From: Saprospiraceae bacterium
GTDB taxonomy: Bacteria > Bacteroidota > Bacteroidia > Chitinophagales > Saprospiraceae
DNA: 64,000 nt
Assembly (NCBI GenBank): GCA_019187225.1
Contig: JABAQQ010000012.1
Location: 1-64,000 of the forward strand
Direction: 5' to 3'
Below, one piece after another: positions 43,760 to 52,975 of the stretch. Position 1 is the stretch's first letter. Each line of letters begins with the position of its first letter. The position numbers and the translations under genes were made by a program. A model generated the notes under the pieces. It saw only the letters and a list, made by a program, of their open reading frames with translations, was not told the origin of the DNA and ran no database searches.

Positions 43760-43767
43760 TACTTTTG
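43760..43767 (+). promoter_or_regulatory. Candidate -7 box
   Basis: TACTTTTG, matching TAnnTTTG, 21 bp before ATG 43789. It lies in the short divergent region after the GSCFA start. Confidence 0.5.
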
Positions 43768-43788
43768 GCGCTCATTTTAAGCCCAAAC

Positions 43789-45114
43789 ATGAGTTTCTTT
43801 AACCGCCTTTTCGGTTCAGATAAAAATATTCAGGCGCCCGACATCCCGTTTGGCCGTTATACCGACGCGTACAAAACCGACCTGCAGCAACGGGCGTTTG
43901 ACCGCTCGCTCGAACTGTTTGATGAAGGCAGGCATTTAGAAGCCTACGAAGCGTTCATGTCATATCTGAAAGACAATCAGGCAGATAACATCGAATGGCG
44001 GAAAAAAGACGACACCCTCGAATTTGAATTCTGGCAAGGCTCCCAGCACATCACAGGGACGGCGACAGCCGAAAAAGTGAAGGCGGAAAGCCGGATCGCC
44101 CGGGCCGACGACCTGAACGTAGGTTTCCTGAGACGCCTTATGGAAGCCAATTTCAATTTGAAATTCAGCCGCTTCGCCCTTGCCCCCGACAATATTCTGA
44201 CCATTTTGTTCGATACGCACGTAACCGACGGTTCGCCATACAAGCTGCTCTATGCTCTGCGCGAACTCGCCATCCATGCCGACAAACAGGACGACTTGTT
44301 GCTCGACGAATTCAAAACCCTGAGTCCGGTGCAGGAACGCACCTACGGCGATATCCCCGAGGCGGAAAAAGAGGTGAAATACAACTTCCTCCACCGTAAA
44401 ATCGAAGAAGTGTTCGCCGAAATGGACAAAGCCAAACCCGACCCCAACACCTATCCCGGCACCTTCGCCTACTTGTTGCTGTCGCTGGCATTCAAACTGG
44501 ATTATCTCGTTCGACCCGAAGGTTTTATGATGGACACACTGGAGCGAATCCATGGCATTTATTTTGCCAAAAACGACCGCACACCGCAAGTGAAAGTCAC
44601 CAGTATCCGGAAGGAGTTGCATAAACTCCTTGACCGGCCCAAAGAGGCATTGTTTAAGGAAATGTACCGCACGCGCAGCACATTCGGCATCAACCCGGCG
44701 GTCAACCACGACAGCATCGTGAGCCTCATCGAAGGTGAATTGCCCAATATGGAGTGGCCCCTTCAACAAAATTACGAAGCGCTGGCCCTGGCGGTGCCGC
44801 AATATGTGGCGGGCTTTGCCTTGTTCCATTACGCGCCTCCGAAACCCGACCGTGAGTTGTTCCACTTGTTTTTCCAGATCATGGAGCCGGCGTTTTTCAG
44901 CGGCCTGGGTTTTAACGTTCCTTATGCGGGTGCGAACGGAAGTCTGAACCGCAGTGAGATCACCAAAAGGATCAAGAACATCGCCGAGCGCAACCGGAGC
45001 CATTTTCCATACCTGCGACCACAGGTCGAACGGCTGGATTTTGCCTCGCCGGTGTTGTTTGCCAGGTCTTACTTGCTGATGATAAAAGAATTGAATTTGA
45101 CCAAAGACGTATAG
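43789..45114 (+). CDS. Hypothetical protein with a possible YbjN-like domain
   Basis: About 441 residues from ATG 43789 (MSFFNRLFGSDKNIQAPD); the ATG upstream at 43756 lies before the promoter box. No signal peptide. Residues about 65-180 have the alpha/beta layout of YbjN/CesT-like chaperone folds (FSRFALAPDNILTILFDTHV and a following helix). The C-terminal half is helical with a few conserved-looking Tyr/Phe-rich stretches. A family is not recognised with certainty. The next gene, a protease, also ends in a possible YbjN-like domain. Confidence 0.7.
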   Translation: MSFFNRLFGSDKNIQAPDIPFGRYTDAYKTDLQQRAFDRSLELFDEGRHLEAYEAFMSYLKDNQADNIEWRKKDDTLEFEFWQGSQHITGTATAEKVKAESRIARADDLNVGFLRRLMEANFNLKFSRFALAPDNILTILFDTHVTDGSPYKLLYALRELAIHADKQDDLLLDEFKTLSPVQERTYGDIPEAEKEVKYNFLHRKIEEVFAEMDKAKPDPNTYPGTFAYLLLSLAFKLDYLVRPEGFMMDTLERIHGIYFAKNDRTPQVKVTSIRKELHKLLDRPKEALFKEMYRTRSTFGINPAVNHDSIVSLIEGELPNMEWPLQQNYEALALAVPQYVAGFALFHYAPPKPDRELFHLFFQIMEPAFFSGLGFNVPYAGANGSLNRSEITKRIKNIAERNRSHFPYLRPQVERLDFASPVLFARSYLLMIKELNLTKDV

Positions 45115-45116
45115 GG

Positions 45117-45245
45117 ATGTTGGACTATTAGACGTTGGACTATTGGACTGTTGGACTTTGGATTTTTATGTTGCTAAAGCCAATCAGTCCAATAGTCCAA
45201 CAGTCCAAGGTCCAATATCCGATGCCAAAGAGTCCAATGTCATAA
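45117..45245. repeat. TTGGACTAT tandem-unit hairpin
   Basis: 9-bp units (TTGGACTAT/TTGGACTGT) on the left, then complementary units (ATAGTCCAA/CAGTCCAAG) on the right, around a 25-bp centre. It spans the whole gap between the YbjN-like gene and the trypsin-like gene. Related by unit to the elements at 19965 and 54636. Confidence 0.88.
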
Positions 45246-46331
45246 ATGAGCGATTTCGTAGAAACATTCCGCAACATTATCGTCCAGATCGCCACTCCCA
45301 ACAGTACAGGCACGGGTTTCTACCTGCGCGACCGAGGACTGATCGTCACCAACCATCATGTAGTCGAGGGCAGTCGTGCAGTGGTGGTGGAAGGTGCGAA
45401 ATTTTCCAAACAGCTTTCCCGTGTCCGGTATACGGATCAACGGTACGATCTGGCATTTCTGGAAGGCCCCAAAGAACCGGTCGATCTGCCGGAAGTACGC
45501 CTCGGTGTGGGCAAGACCCTGCGTGAACGCGATCCGGTGACGGCGATCGGTCATCCTTTCGGGCTGAAATTTTCGGTTAAAAGCGGCATCGTTTCCAATA
45601 CGCGCGAAGTGATGAACGGTATTCCTTACCTGCATATTGACGCAGCGCTCAACCCCGGCAATTCGGGCGGCCCGCTGGTGGACAACGACGGCGAGATCGT
45701 GGGCATCAATACTTTCGTGATCCGCGACGGCGACAATACGGGCTTTTCATTACCAGTTAATTTTCTGGAGGAATCGCTCGACGGCTATCAGAAACTCGAT
45801 ACCGACAATGCCTGCCGTTGCCCGGCTTGTATGAATATTGTGACCGAAAAAACCGTGGAAAACGGCTTTTGCTCCTTTTGCGGCAACAAAGTGGAACTTC
45901 CCTCTGCCGTAGATGAATACGTGCCGTCGGGCGTTGCCAAAACCATCGAAGCGCTCATTGCCCGCATTGGTCACGACGTATCGCTCAGCCGCTGTGGACC
46001 CAACGCCTGGGAGATCAGGCAGGGCAGTGCCAAGATCATCATTACCTACCACGATAAATCGGGCCTGATGTCCGCCGACGCGGTGTTGTGCCAGTTGCCC
46101 AAGGAAAACATCAAGCGACTTTATGAATACCTGCTCCGTGAAAATTACCGGAACGAGGCGCTTACGCTCAGCGTACACGACCAGGACATCGTTCTTTCGC
46201 TGCTCATTTTCGATCGCTACCTCAACGAAGAAACCGGTCAGCAAATGCTGCAAAACCTTTTTGAAAAGGCGGATCACTACGACAATATCCTGGTAGAAGA
46301 ATACGGGGCGACGTGGAAGGTGGAGGAGTGA
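45246..46331 (+). CDS. Trypsin-like protease with zinc ribbon and YbjN-like C terminus
   Basis: 361 residues, no signal peptide, so cytoplasmic. Residues 10-175 form a DegP-type serine protease with triad His38 (TNHHVV), Asp68 (RYDLA) and Ser140 (NPGNSGGPL). Residues 188-215 form a zinc ribbon (Cys190/192/195 and Cys209/212). Residues about 230-355 look like a YbjN/CesT-type alpha/beta domain. There is no PDZ domain. This architecture suggests regulated proteolysis of a bound partner, perhaps the YbjN-like protein encoded next door (inference). Confidence 0.85.
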   Translation: MSDFVETFRNIIVQIATPNSTGTGFYLRDRGLIVTNHHVVEGSRAVVVEGAKFSKQLSRVRYTDQRYDLAFLEGPKEPVDLPEVRLGVGKTLRERDPVTAIGHPFGLKFSVKSGIVSNTREVMNGIPYLHIDAALNPGNSGGPLVDNDGEIVGINTFVIRDGDNTGFSLPVNFLEESLDGYQKLDTDNACRCPACMNIVTEKTVENGFCSFCGNKVELPSAVDEYVPSGVAKTIEALIARIGHDVSLSRCGPNAWEIRQGSAKIIITYHDKSGLMSADAVLCQLPKENIKRLYEYLLRENYRNEALTLSVHDQDIVLSLLIFDRYLNEETGQQMLQNLFEKADHYDNILVEEYGATWKVEE

Positions 46332-46357
46332 ACAAGTATTTTTTTGCCATCACCACT

Positions 46358-46408
46358 TACTTTTGTCCCGGTTTTTATCCAAATACTCAAATACTCAAAT
46401 ACTCAATT
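46358..46408 (+). promoter_or_regulatory. -7 box and ATACTCAAA tandem repeat before the OmpH-like gene
   Basis: TACTTTTG at 46358-46365 fits the -7 box. It is followed at 46380-46406 by about three tandem 9-bp units (ATACTCAAA) ending a few bases before the start codon at 46411, so the repeats would lie in the 5' leader. Confidence 0.55.
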
Positions 46409-46410
46409 TG

Positions 46411-47007
46411 ATGAAAAATCTCCCGTTCATTCTCAATATCATCCTGTTTGCCCTCGTCGGGCATTTGTATTATTTGAACCTGAAAAAACCGCAATCTGCT
46501 GAACAACAGGCAATTCTGCCACCGGCATCCCAGGCTGGCGGGGTGAAGATCGCCTGGGTCAATGCCGATACGCTTAACGAAAAATACGAGTGGCTGAAAC
46601 AGCAAAAGGCAACCATCGAACAGCGCCTGCGCAATGCCGAAAGCAGTCTGCAAGCCAAAGAAGAAGCCCTGATGCGCGACGCATCGGCCCTACAGGAAAA
46701 ATATGCCACCGGCAATATGACCCAGGCTGATGCCGAAAAAGAACAATCTGCCCTTATGCAGCGCGGTCAAAAATTGGAAGAAGAAAAAGCCCGGCTCAGT
46801 AAGTCGCTTGCCGATGATCAGAAAAAAGCACTCGATAATCTGTATTCCAACCTGGAAGCGAAACTCAAAGAGATTTCCGGCCAAATCGGCTACGATTATA
46901 TCCTTTCCTACCAACGCGGTGCCCAGATTCTGTTGGCCAACGACAGCCTCGACATTACCAGACAAGTGCTGCAGATGCTGAATGCCAAGGAAGAAAAGAA
47001 ACAGTAG
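46411..47007 (+). CDS. OmpH/Skp family protein
   Basis: About 198 residues from ATG 46411 (MKNLPFILNIILFALVG). One N-terminal hydrophobic segment (5-20), then KIAWVNADTLNEKYEW, typical of the OmpH start, a long coiled coil (about 60-150), and a C-terminal small domain (YDYILSYQRGAQILLANDSLDIT). Skp-like proteins hold unfolded outer-membrane proteins in the periplasm. Here the N-terminal segment lacks a clear cleavage site and may stay as an anchor. Confidence 0.88.
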   Translation: MKNLPFILNIILFALVGHLYYLNLKKPQSAEQQAILPPASQAGGVKIAWVNADTLNEKYEWLKQQKATIEQRLRNAESSLQAKEEALMRDASALQEKYATGNMTQADAEKEQSALMQRGQKLEEEKARLSKSLADDQKKALDNLYSNLEAKLKEISGQIGYDYILSYQRGAQILLANDSLDITRQVLQMLNAKEEKKQ

Positions 47008-47056
47008 CAGTGGCAGGTTTACCCGCCGTAGCCTTGGCGAAATCGGGAGGCAGTGG
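47007..47056. repeat. GCAGTGGCAG unit plus CCCGCCGTAGCC palindrome
   Basis: The same two modules as after rpsT (17334-17402): GCAGTGGCAGGTTTACCCGCC followed by GGCGAAATCGGGAGGCAGTGG. They begin at the stop codon of the OmpH-like gene. Confidence 0.8.
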
Positions 47057-47087
47057 AGAGATAAATCAACATCAAGGTTTCTGAAAA

Positions 47088-47615
47088 ATGGCCATCATAT
47101 TACAACAAGCGACGCCGGGCGATATCCTGCGCATCGGGAAATTGGCACATCGCATCTGGCGGGCACACTATCCGCCTGTTATAGGAGAAAAACAGGTGGA
47201 ATATATGCTCGAACTGATCTATTCCCCGGAAGCGCTCCAGCGACAAATGGAAGAAGGCCAGTTGTTCCAACTGGTTGTGGATGGAGAGGAAGTACTTGGA
47301 TTCATTTCAATCAGCCATCGGGGCGAAGGGCGGTATTTCCTGCATAAGTTTTACTTAGACAATGAAAAGCGTGGTCGCGGACTGGGAAAGATCGTCTTTG
47401 AAAGCCTGCTTGACCATTATCCGGACTTACGCGAATTGCGTCTCACCGTGAACCGCCAGAACTTCAAGAGCATCAACTTTTATTTCAAGATCGGTTTCAG
47501 CATTGAAAAATGTGTTGACATTCCCATCGGCGAGGGCTATGTCATGAATGATTTCCAAATGCTTTGGCGCCACGGGATGCGGTGTAACCTCCCGGACGGA
47601 ACAAGTGTCAGGTAG
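47088..47615 (+). CDS. GNAT family N-acetyltransferase
   Basis: 175 residues. Acetyl-CoA-binding motif in FYLDNEKRGRGLGKIVFESLL (R/Q-x-x-G-x-G/A type) and NRQNFKSINFYFKIGF at the C-terminal strand. The substrate is not clear. The last 12 residues (CNLPDGTSVR) are encoded by the left part of a hairpin repeat (47598-47630) and may be repeat-derived. It precedes a metalloprotease-like gene by 17 bp. Confidence 0.9.
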   Translation: MAIILQQATPGDILRIGKLAHRIWRAHYPPVIGEKQVEYMLELIYSPEALQRQMEEGQLFQLVVDGEEVLGFISISHRGEGRYFLHKFYLDNEKRGRGLGKIVFESLLDHYPDLRELRLTVNRQNFKSINFYFKIGFSIEKCVDIPIGEGYVMNDFQMLWRHGMRCNLPDGTSVR

Positions 47616-47630
47616 ACAAACACCTGTTCC
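47598..47630. repeat. GGAACAAGTGT hairpin
   Basis: GGAACAAGTGT and AACACCTGTTCC form an imperfect stem across the end of the GNAT gene; the GNAT stop lies in its loop. Confidence 0.6.
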
Positions 47631-47632
47631 CT

Positions 47633-48409
47633 ATGCGTTTCTTCGCACTATTTACCCTTGGCTTTTTTCTGCTTTTCCCCTCCGGCTCCTTTTTTGCCCA
47701 AACGGAAATTTCTATCGTTCACCCGAAATTCACGCTGCATGGTGCGCCGGAAGACAGTGCATTGTTATACCCCCGCCTGACAGCGGGCGTGGATGCCGTA
47801 GAGCAATTTTTCGGCCAGCCTTTTTCCCGAAAATTTGATGTGTATGTATTTCCCCATCGCGCCAGCCTGGACAAGCAATGGCAACAGGATTGGGGCGATC
47901 CCACTTTTCAGTCGGCTTGCTGGATGGTGGCGAGCGGCGTTGCCCACCGCCTCGATATTCTTTCTCCCCGGGTATGGGCGACGGAAGCCTGCGAACACAA
48001 GGCTGCCGATACGCTGGCCTTGCGGCGCTTGCTCCAGCACGAACTCGTACACGTTTACCACGGCCAGCACAATCCGAAGCCCGATTTCAACGGAATGGAT
48101 GAAATGGGCTGGTGGATCGAGGGCTTGGCTGTATATGCTTCGGAACAATTGGACAGCGCCAGGCTGGCCGGGCTGCGGGAGTTAATAGACAAAAATGCTG
48201 TGCCACAAACGCTTCAAAAATTTTGGAGTGGAAAACATAAGTACGGCCTTTCCGGGTCTGTGGCGGCCTGGCTGGACCAGACTTACGGCCGGTCAGTGGT
48301 TGTACAACTCCTTTCCTGCACCGGCACTGACCAAGCGATGTCGGTTCTTAAAACTGATGAAGCGACCGTCCTCGATCGTTGGCAAAAGTTCTGGTCGGCA
48401 CACCATTAG
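47633..48409 (+). CDS. Secreted HExxH metalloprotease-like protein
   Basis: 258 residues with a signal peptide (ends SFFAQ). The zinc-peptidase motif HELVH is at residues 136-140, followed by WWIEGLAVYAS, where Glu163 is the likely third ligand (gluzincin pattern). It fits the peptidase MA-like superfamily. The role is unknown. Confidence 0.85.
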   Translation: MRFFALFTLGFFLLFPSGSFFAQTEISIVHPKFTLHGAPEDSALLYPRLTAGVDAVEQFFGQPFSRKFDVYVFPHRASLDKQWQQDWGDPTFQSACWMVASGVAHRLDILSPRVWATEACEHKAADTLALRRLLQHELVHVYHGQHNPKPDFNGMDEMGWWIEGLAVYASEQLDSARLAGLRELIDKNAVPQTLQKFWSGKHKYGLSGSVAAWLDQTYGRSVVVQLLSCTGTDQAMSVLKTDEATVLDRWQKFWSAHH

Positions 48410-48466
48410 AGACACCATTGGCAAGCTTGCAGCGACCACCTACCTTCGCCACCCAAAACACATGCT

Positions 48467-49360
48467 ATGTCGCCTGCAGAGCACAAAACGCGCGCTTATC
48501 TCTCACTTGCAGCCATCTGCATTATCTGGGGTACAACCTATACCGCCATAAAGTATGCCGTGCGCGACTTTCCGCCTTATCTGCTCGTCGGCATTCGCCA
48601 GACGTCGGCGGGGCTGCTATTGCTGGGACTGGCACTGGCGGGCGGGAAACTGATTTGGCCTGGCAGGCCGTATGCCATGCGGCAGGCGCTTACCGGAGTC
48701 GCTACTATTACCGGTGGCAATGGCTTCATTACATGGGGAATGCAGTACGTCTCGTCGGGATTGGCAGCGATCATTGGCTCGCTCACGCCGGTCATGGTAG
48801 TGCTGATCTCGCTGGCCTGGCGCAGTCCGGAGCGGATCAACCCCCGCATGATCGCGGGCGTTTTGATGGGTTTTGGAGGCCTCGGAATTATCTTCAACGA
48901 CGGCTGGCAGGATTTTTTAAAGCCCGAATACCGCTGGGGTATCGCCGGCTGTTTCGCTTCTTGTTTCACCTGGTCGCTTGGCACCGTAATGGCCAAGCGC
49001 TGGAATTCGCCGGAGGTGCCTCCTTTGCTCAACGCCGGTATGCAGATCACCGCCGGCGGTTTGGGAGGATTTATACTGAGCGTACTGTTCGACAAAAGCC
49101 ATACGATCCATCACACAGCGGAGAGTTGGATTTCTATGCTGTATCTCATCACCATTGGTTCGGCCCTGGCATTCACGTTGTATATGTACGCCTTGAAACA
49201 TCTGAGCGCGACGGTTTCTTCACTTTATACCTACATCAATCCGATGGTGGCGATCGTGCTGGGCTGGGCGCTGCTCGGCGAATCGCTCACAACCGGAACG
49301 ATCTTAGGGATGACCGTCACGATAACAGGTGTCTGGCTGGTCAACCGCGGAGCGCGGTAA
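48467..49360 (+). CDS. EamA/DMT family transporter
   Basis: 297 residues with ten hydrophobic segments in two EamA halves (IIWGTTYTAIKYAVRDFPP in the first, ASCFTWSLGTVMAKRW at the start of the second, and LYTYINPMVAIVLGWALLGE). Exporter of amino acids or other metabolites in known members; the substrate here is unknown. Confidence 0.92.
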   Translation: MSPAEHKTRAYLSLAAICIIWGTTYTAIKYAVRDFPPYLLVGIRQTSAGLLLLGLALAGGKLIWPGRPYAMRQALTGVATITGGNGFITWGMQYVSSGLAAIIGSLTPVMVVLISLAWRSPERINPRMIAGVLMGFGGLGIIFNDGWQDFLKPEYRWGIAGCFASCFTWSLGTVMAKRWNSPEVPPLLNAGMQITAGGLGGFILSVLFDKSHTIHHTAESWISMLYLITIGSALAFTLYMYALKHLSATVSSLYTYINPMVAIVLGWALLGESLTTGTILGMTVTITGVWLVNRGAR

Positions 49361-49400
49361 TCCGAAATCCGCAATCCGCAATCATCAATCGTCAATCCCC
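49358..49400. repeat. ATCCGCAATC tandem units at convergent gene ends
   Basis: Units of about 8-9 bp (AATCCGAAATCCGCAATCCGC, then ATCATCAATCGTCAAT) fill the short gap between the convergent EamA and hemolysin-like genes and overlap both ends. Confidence 0.65.
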
Positions 49401-50702
49401 CTCCCCCAACGCTCCTTCCACCAACTTCACTCTCAATTGGGTCAGAATATTTTGTTTGCGATTGAGTATGGTGACTTCGTATTTATCGAGGACAAAAGTT
49501 TCGTTGCCCGGCGGTATCCTTCCGAAGCGATTGAGAATAAAGCCATTCAGCGTATTGTATTGCCGGTTTTCGGTGAAGGGGAACGGAAGAAAATTGTTCA
49601 CATCGTGAAGTGGTGCAATACCTGAGATGGTAAATGAGCCGTCGTCGTTTTTCACTACGGGATCGGTTTCTTCGTCGTATTCGTCGCGGATCTCGCCCAC
49701 GAGTTCTTCCAGAATATCTTCCATGGCGAGCAATCCCTCCGTACCGCCGTATTCGTCAATGACGATCCCGATGTGGATGCGTTTGCTTTGAAAATCTTTG
49801 AGCACGCGGTTGAGCCTTGCCGAATTGTAAACGTATTGCACCGGTCGCAACATGTCTTTCAGGTTCCAGTTGGGGTTTTGCACATGCGCCTTAAAAACGT
49901 CCTTGGCAAACACGATACCCAACATGTTGTCAATATCATCTTCATAGACCGGAATCCGCGAGTAACCGCTCTCCAGCAATTCCTTGATGATCTCCTCTTT
50001 GGGTGTGTCAATTTCCAGGGCAAAAATGCTTTTGCGCGGCACCATCACCTGTTGTGCCGTCAGGTCGGAAAAGTCGAAAGCCTTTTGGATGATCTGGAAA
50101 TTGTCTTCTTTGATGGCGCCGCTTTTCTGGCTTTGTTTAACCAAAAGACGCAATTCCTCCGCGCTGTGCGCTTCGTGTTCGTCTACCGGCTGGATACCGA
50201 TGGATTTCAGGATAAAATTGGAAAAACCGTTCAGCAGCCAGATGGCCGGACGAAAGAGCAAGAAAAACACCCGCATCGGCAGCGACACCGCCAGGGTTGT
50301 CTCTTCCGGCTTGCGAATGGCAATGGATTTGGGCGCCAGTTCGCCAAAAACGATGTGCAATACCGTGATCAGTGCGAATGCCACCGGCAAAGCGATTTGG
50401 TGCGCCAGGTCTTCCGACAGTTCCAATCCGACCAGGTGAAAAAGCGTTACCAACAATTTTGACACCACCGGCTCGCCGATCCAGCCCAGGCCCAGGCTCG
50501 CCAGCGTAATGCCGAGTTGGGTGGCCGACAGGTATGCGTCCAAATGGTTCAAAATATTTTGCGCCACGCCTGCCAGGCGATTGCCTTTTTGCGCCCGCAA
50601 TTCGATCTGCGAGTACCGGACTTTGACGATGGCAAATTCAGCCGCCACGAAAAAGCCGTTTAATGCCACCAGAAACAGGGTAAGGAGTATATCGAAAGCC
50701 AT
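49392..50702 (-). CDS. Hemolysin family / CorC-type CBS protein
   Basis: 436 residues. Residues 1-190 form the DUF21 (CNNM) membrane domain with four hydrophobic segments and ATQLGITLASLGLGWIGEP; about 200-330 hold two CBS domains (VMVPRKSIFALEID); the last 85 residues form the CorC_HlyC small domain (DEYGGTEGLLAMEDILEELVGEI, GFILNRFGRIPP). Related proteins take part in magnesium efflux or cobalt resistance. No neighbour clarifies this one. Confidence 0.92.
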   Translation of the reverse strand: MAFDILLTLFLVALNGFFVAAEFAIVKVRYSQIELRAQKGNRLAGVAQNILNHLDAYLSATQLGITLASLGLGWIGEPVVSKLLVTLFHLVGLELSEDLAHQIALPVAFALITVLHIVFGELAPKSIAIRKPEETTLAVSLPMRVFFLLFRPAIWLLNGFSNFILKSIGIQPVDEHEAHSAEELRLLVKQSQKSGAIKEDNFQIIQKAFDFSDLTAQQVMVPRKSIFALEIDTPKEEIIKELLESGYSRIPVYEDDIDNMLGIVFAKDVFKAHVQNPNWNLKDMLRPVQYVYNSARLNRVLKDFQSKRIHIGIVIDEYGGTEGLLAMEDILEELVGEIRDEYDEETDPVVKNDDGSFTISGIAPLHDVNNFLPFPFTENRQYNTLNGFILNRFGRIPPGNETFVLDKYEVTILNRKQNILTQLRVKLVEGALGEGD

Positions 50703-50933
50703 TGAGCCGGGTTTGTTTCACGGAATTGTGCAAAAAACTGAAAAAATCAAATGCCGATGGGGAAAAAGGACATTTTTTTGAAACCTGCCGCCCTGGGATG
50801 CAAAGCTGCATTTTCCTGAAACCGTCTTTTTGTCAAACTTTCGCCAACTTTGCCGTTCCATTGTTGGTTTAAAAAAGGTTTCATTTTCCAATATTCTGCA
50901 TCCAACCCTTTCACGCTTTTTTACCGCTTATAC

Positions 50934-52004
50934 ATGAAACGCAGCAAAATCGCCGGCATCGGCTACTACGTCCCCGAACGCATCGTGACCAACAACGAAC
51001 TGACCGCCGTGATGGACACCACCGACGAGTGGATCCAGGAACGCACCGGCATCCTCGAGCGTCGCTATGGCAAAAAACACCAGGAAACGACTTCTTCTAT
51101 GGGCGCCGCAGCAACCCGAATCGCCTGCGAGCGCGCAGGCATCGCTCCGGAAGAAATAGACTTCATCATTTTTGCCACCCTCAGCCCCGACTACTATTTC
51201 CCCGGCTGCGGCGTGCTGCTCCAACGCGAACTCGGTATCACCCACAAGGAAGTGGGCGCACTCGACGTGCGCAACCAATGCAGCGGCTTCGTATATGCAC
51301 TGAGTATCGCCGACCAGTTCGTCAAAACCGGTATGTATAAAAACGTGCTCGTCGTCGGTTCCGAAATGCACTCGATGGGCCTCGATTTCAGCACCCGCGG
51401 GCGCAACGTGACGGTCATCTTCGGCGATGGAGCAGGTGCAGTCATCATACAACCCACCGACGATCCCCATCGGGGGATTTTGACTTCCAAACTGCATTCC
51501 AACGGCACCTATGCCGAGAAACTCGCTTTCATTAATCCCGGCTCACACGGAGGGTATCATTTCAAAAAATTGGGCGAAGAAGTGGATTTTGGTTATCCGC
51601 CGGATGACACCTACGGCGAAATATTCCTGACGCCGAAAATGAAGGATGAAGGACTTTATTACCCCAATATGGAAGGGCAGTTCGTTTTCAAAATGGCCGT
51701 GCAAAAATTTCCCGAAGTCATACACGAGGCGCTGAACGAAGCAGGGCTGAAACCATCTGACATCAACATGCTCATTCCGCACCAGGCCAACCTCCGCATC
51801 AGCCAGTTCGTACAAAAAATACTCGGTCTGCGCGACGACCAGGTGTGGAACAACATCCAGAAATTCGGAAACACAACGGCTGCTTCGGTCCCGATCGCCC
51901 TGTGTGAAGCCTATGAAGCGGGGAGGGTAAAGGAAGGCGACCTGGTATGCCTGGCAGCATTCGGAAGCGGGTTCACCTGGGCAAGTGCCCTGATCCGGTG
52001 GTAA
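50934..52004 (+). CDS. fabH: Beta-ketoacyl-ACP synthase III
   Basis: About 356 residues from ATG 50934 (MKRSKIAGIGYYVPER). Catalytic triad visible: Cys116 in RNQCSGFVYAL, His283 in IPHQANLRI and Asn313 in FGNTTAAS. It starts fatty-acid synthesis by joining acetyl-CoA (or branched acyl-CoA) and malonyl-ACP. It is not in a fab operon here, so it may be a second, specialised copy. Confidence 0.92.
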   Translation: MKRSKIAGIGYYVPERIVTNNELTAVMDTTDEWIQERTGILERRYGKKHQETTSSMGAAATRIACERAGIAPEEIDFIIFATLSPDYYFPGCGVLLQRELGITHKEVGALDVRNQCSGFVYALSIADQFVKTGMYKNVLVVGSEMHSMGLDFSTRGRNVTVIFGDGAGAVIIQPTDDPHRGILTSKLHSNGTYAEKLAFINPGSHGGYHFKKLGEEVDFGYPPDDTYGEIFLTPKMKDEGLYYPNMEGQFVFKMAVQKFPEVIHEALNEAGLKPSDINMLIPHQANLRISQFVQKILGLRDDQVWNNIQKFGNTTAASVPIALCEAYEAGRVKEGDLVCLAAFGSGFTWASALIRW

Positions 52005-52008
52005 AGGC

Positions 52009-52929
52009 TTACAATTTCCCGATGAATTCCGCCATCTTTTTCCTTCCCGCTTCGTCGGGCAATTTCCCGAATCCGGCGCCCATATTGTCCGCCAGGTGTT
52101 CGGGATTAGAAGTGCCGGGGATTACGCAGGTCACGGCAGGGTGCGAAAGGATAAATTTCAGGAAAAACTGCGCCCAGCTTTTGATGTCGTAATCGGCGGC
52201 CCATTCCGGCAGTTCTTTACCTTTCACGGCGCTGAACAGGGAGCCTTTTTCAAAAGGCTCGTTGATGATGACGGACACGCCCTTTTCCTGCGCGGTTTTG
52301 AGCAGGCTGGTTTCGGCATTGCGCACGCGGATGGAGTAATTAAACTGCACAAAATCAATTTTTTCCGACCGGATGATCTTTTCCAATTGTTCGTGTGCCG
52401 TAACTGTGTAATGCGTAATACCGATGTAACGGACTTTGCCTTCATCTTTCCATTTCCTGAGCGTTTTCAGGTGGGTTTGCCAATCCATCAGATTGTGTAT
52501 CTGCATCAGATCCATCGTGGTGCGGCGCATTTTGCGCAAAGAAGCCTGCATTTGACGGATGCCTTCCTGTTCGCCGGTGGTCCACACTTTGGTGGCGTAA
52601 AAGAATTTGTCGGCAAGGCCCATGGCGGTTGCCCGATCTCCGACCACTTCTTCTGAGTTGCCGTACATGGGCGAGGAATCAATGACCTTGCCGCCGTGTT
52701 CGGCCATGCGTTTGAGCACTTCGCCGAGCGGTTTCCGTTCTTCTTCCGACTTGCCTACATCGAATTGAATCCAGGTTCCCAGCCCCACAACGGGGAGCAT
52801 CTCATTGCCGGAGGAAAGAATGCGGCGTTTCAGCATGGTTTTGTTTTGAAACATGAAGGGAAGTGTCGCAGCCACGCCGGTATAGCCGGCCAGTTTCAGG
52901 AGATCGCGGCGGGAGAGGGTGTTTTTCAT
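52009..52929 (-). CDS. Tat-signal aldo/keto reductase
   Basis: 306 residues. N-terminal twin-arginine signal SRRDLLKLAGYTG, then a hydrophobic segment. The reductase barrel has the tetrad Asp/Tyr (VIDSSPMYGNSEE), Lys (FFYATKVW) and His (MDLMQIHN). The Tat signal suggests export in folded form with bound cofactor. Substrate unknown. Confidence 0.9.
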   Translation of the reverse strand: MKNTLSRRDLLKLAGYTGVAATLPFMFQNKTMLKRRILSSGNEMLPVVGLGTWIQFDVGKSEEERKPLGEVLKRMAEHGGKVIDSSPMYGNSEEVVGDRATAMGLADKFFYATKVWTTGEQEGIRQMQASLRKMRRTTMDLMQIHNLMDWQTHLKTLRKWKDEGKVRYIGITHYTVTAHEQLEKIIRSEKIDFVQFNYSIRVRNAETSLLKTAQEKGVSVIINEPFEKGSLFSAVKGKELPEWAADYDIKSWAQFFLKFILSHPAVTCVIPGTSNPEHLADNMGAGFGKLPDEAGRKKMAEFIGKL

Positions 52930-52975
52930 AGCGTCGTTTTTTAAGGCAAATCTATCCCATAACAGCGTAAAAGCA

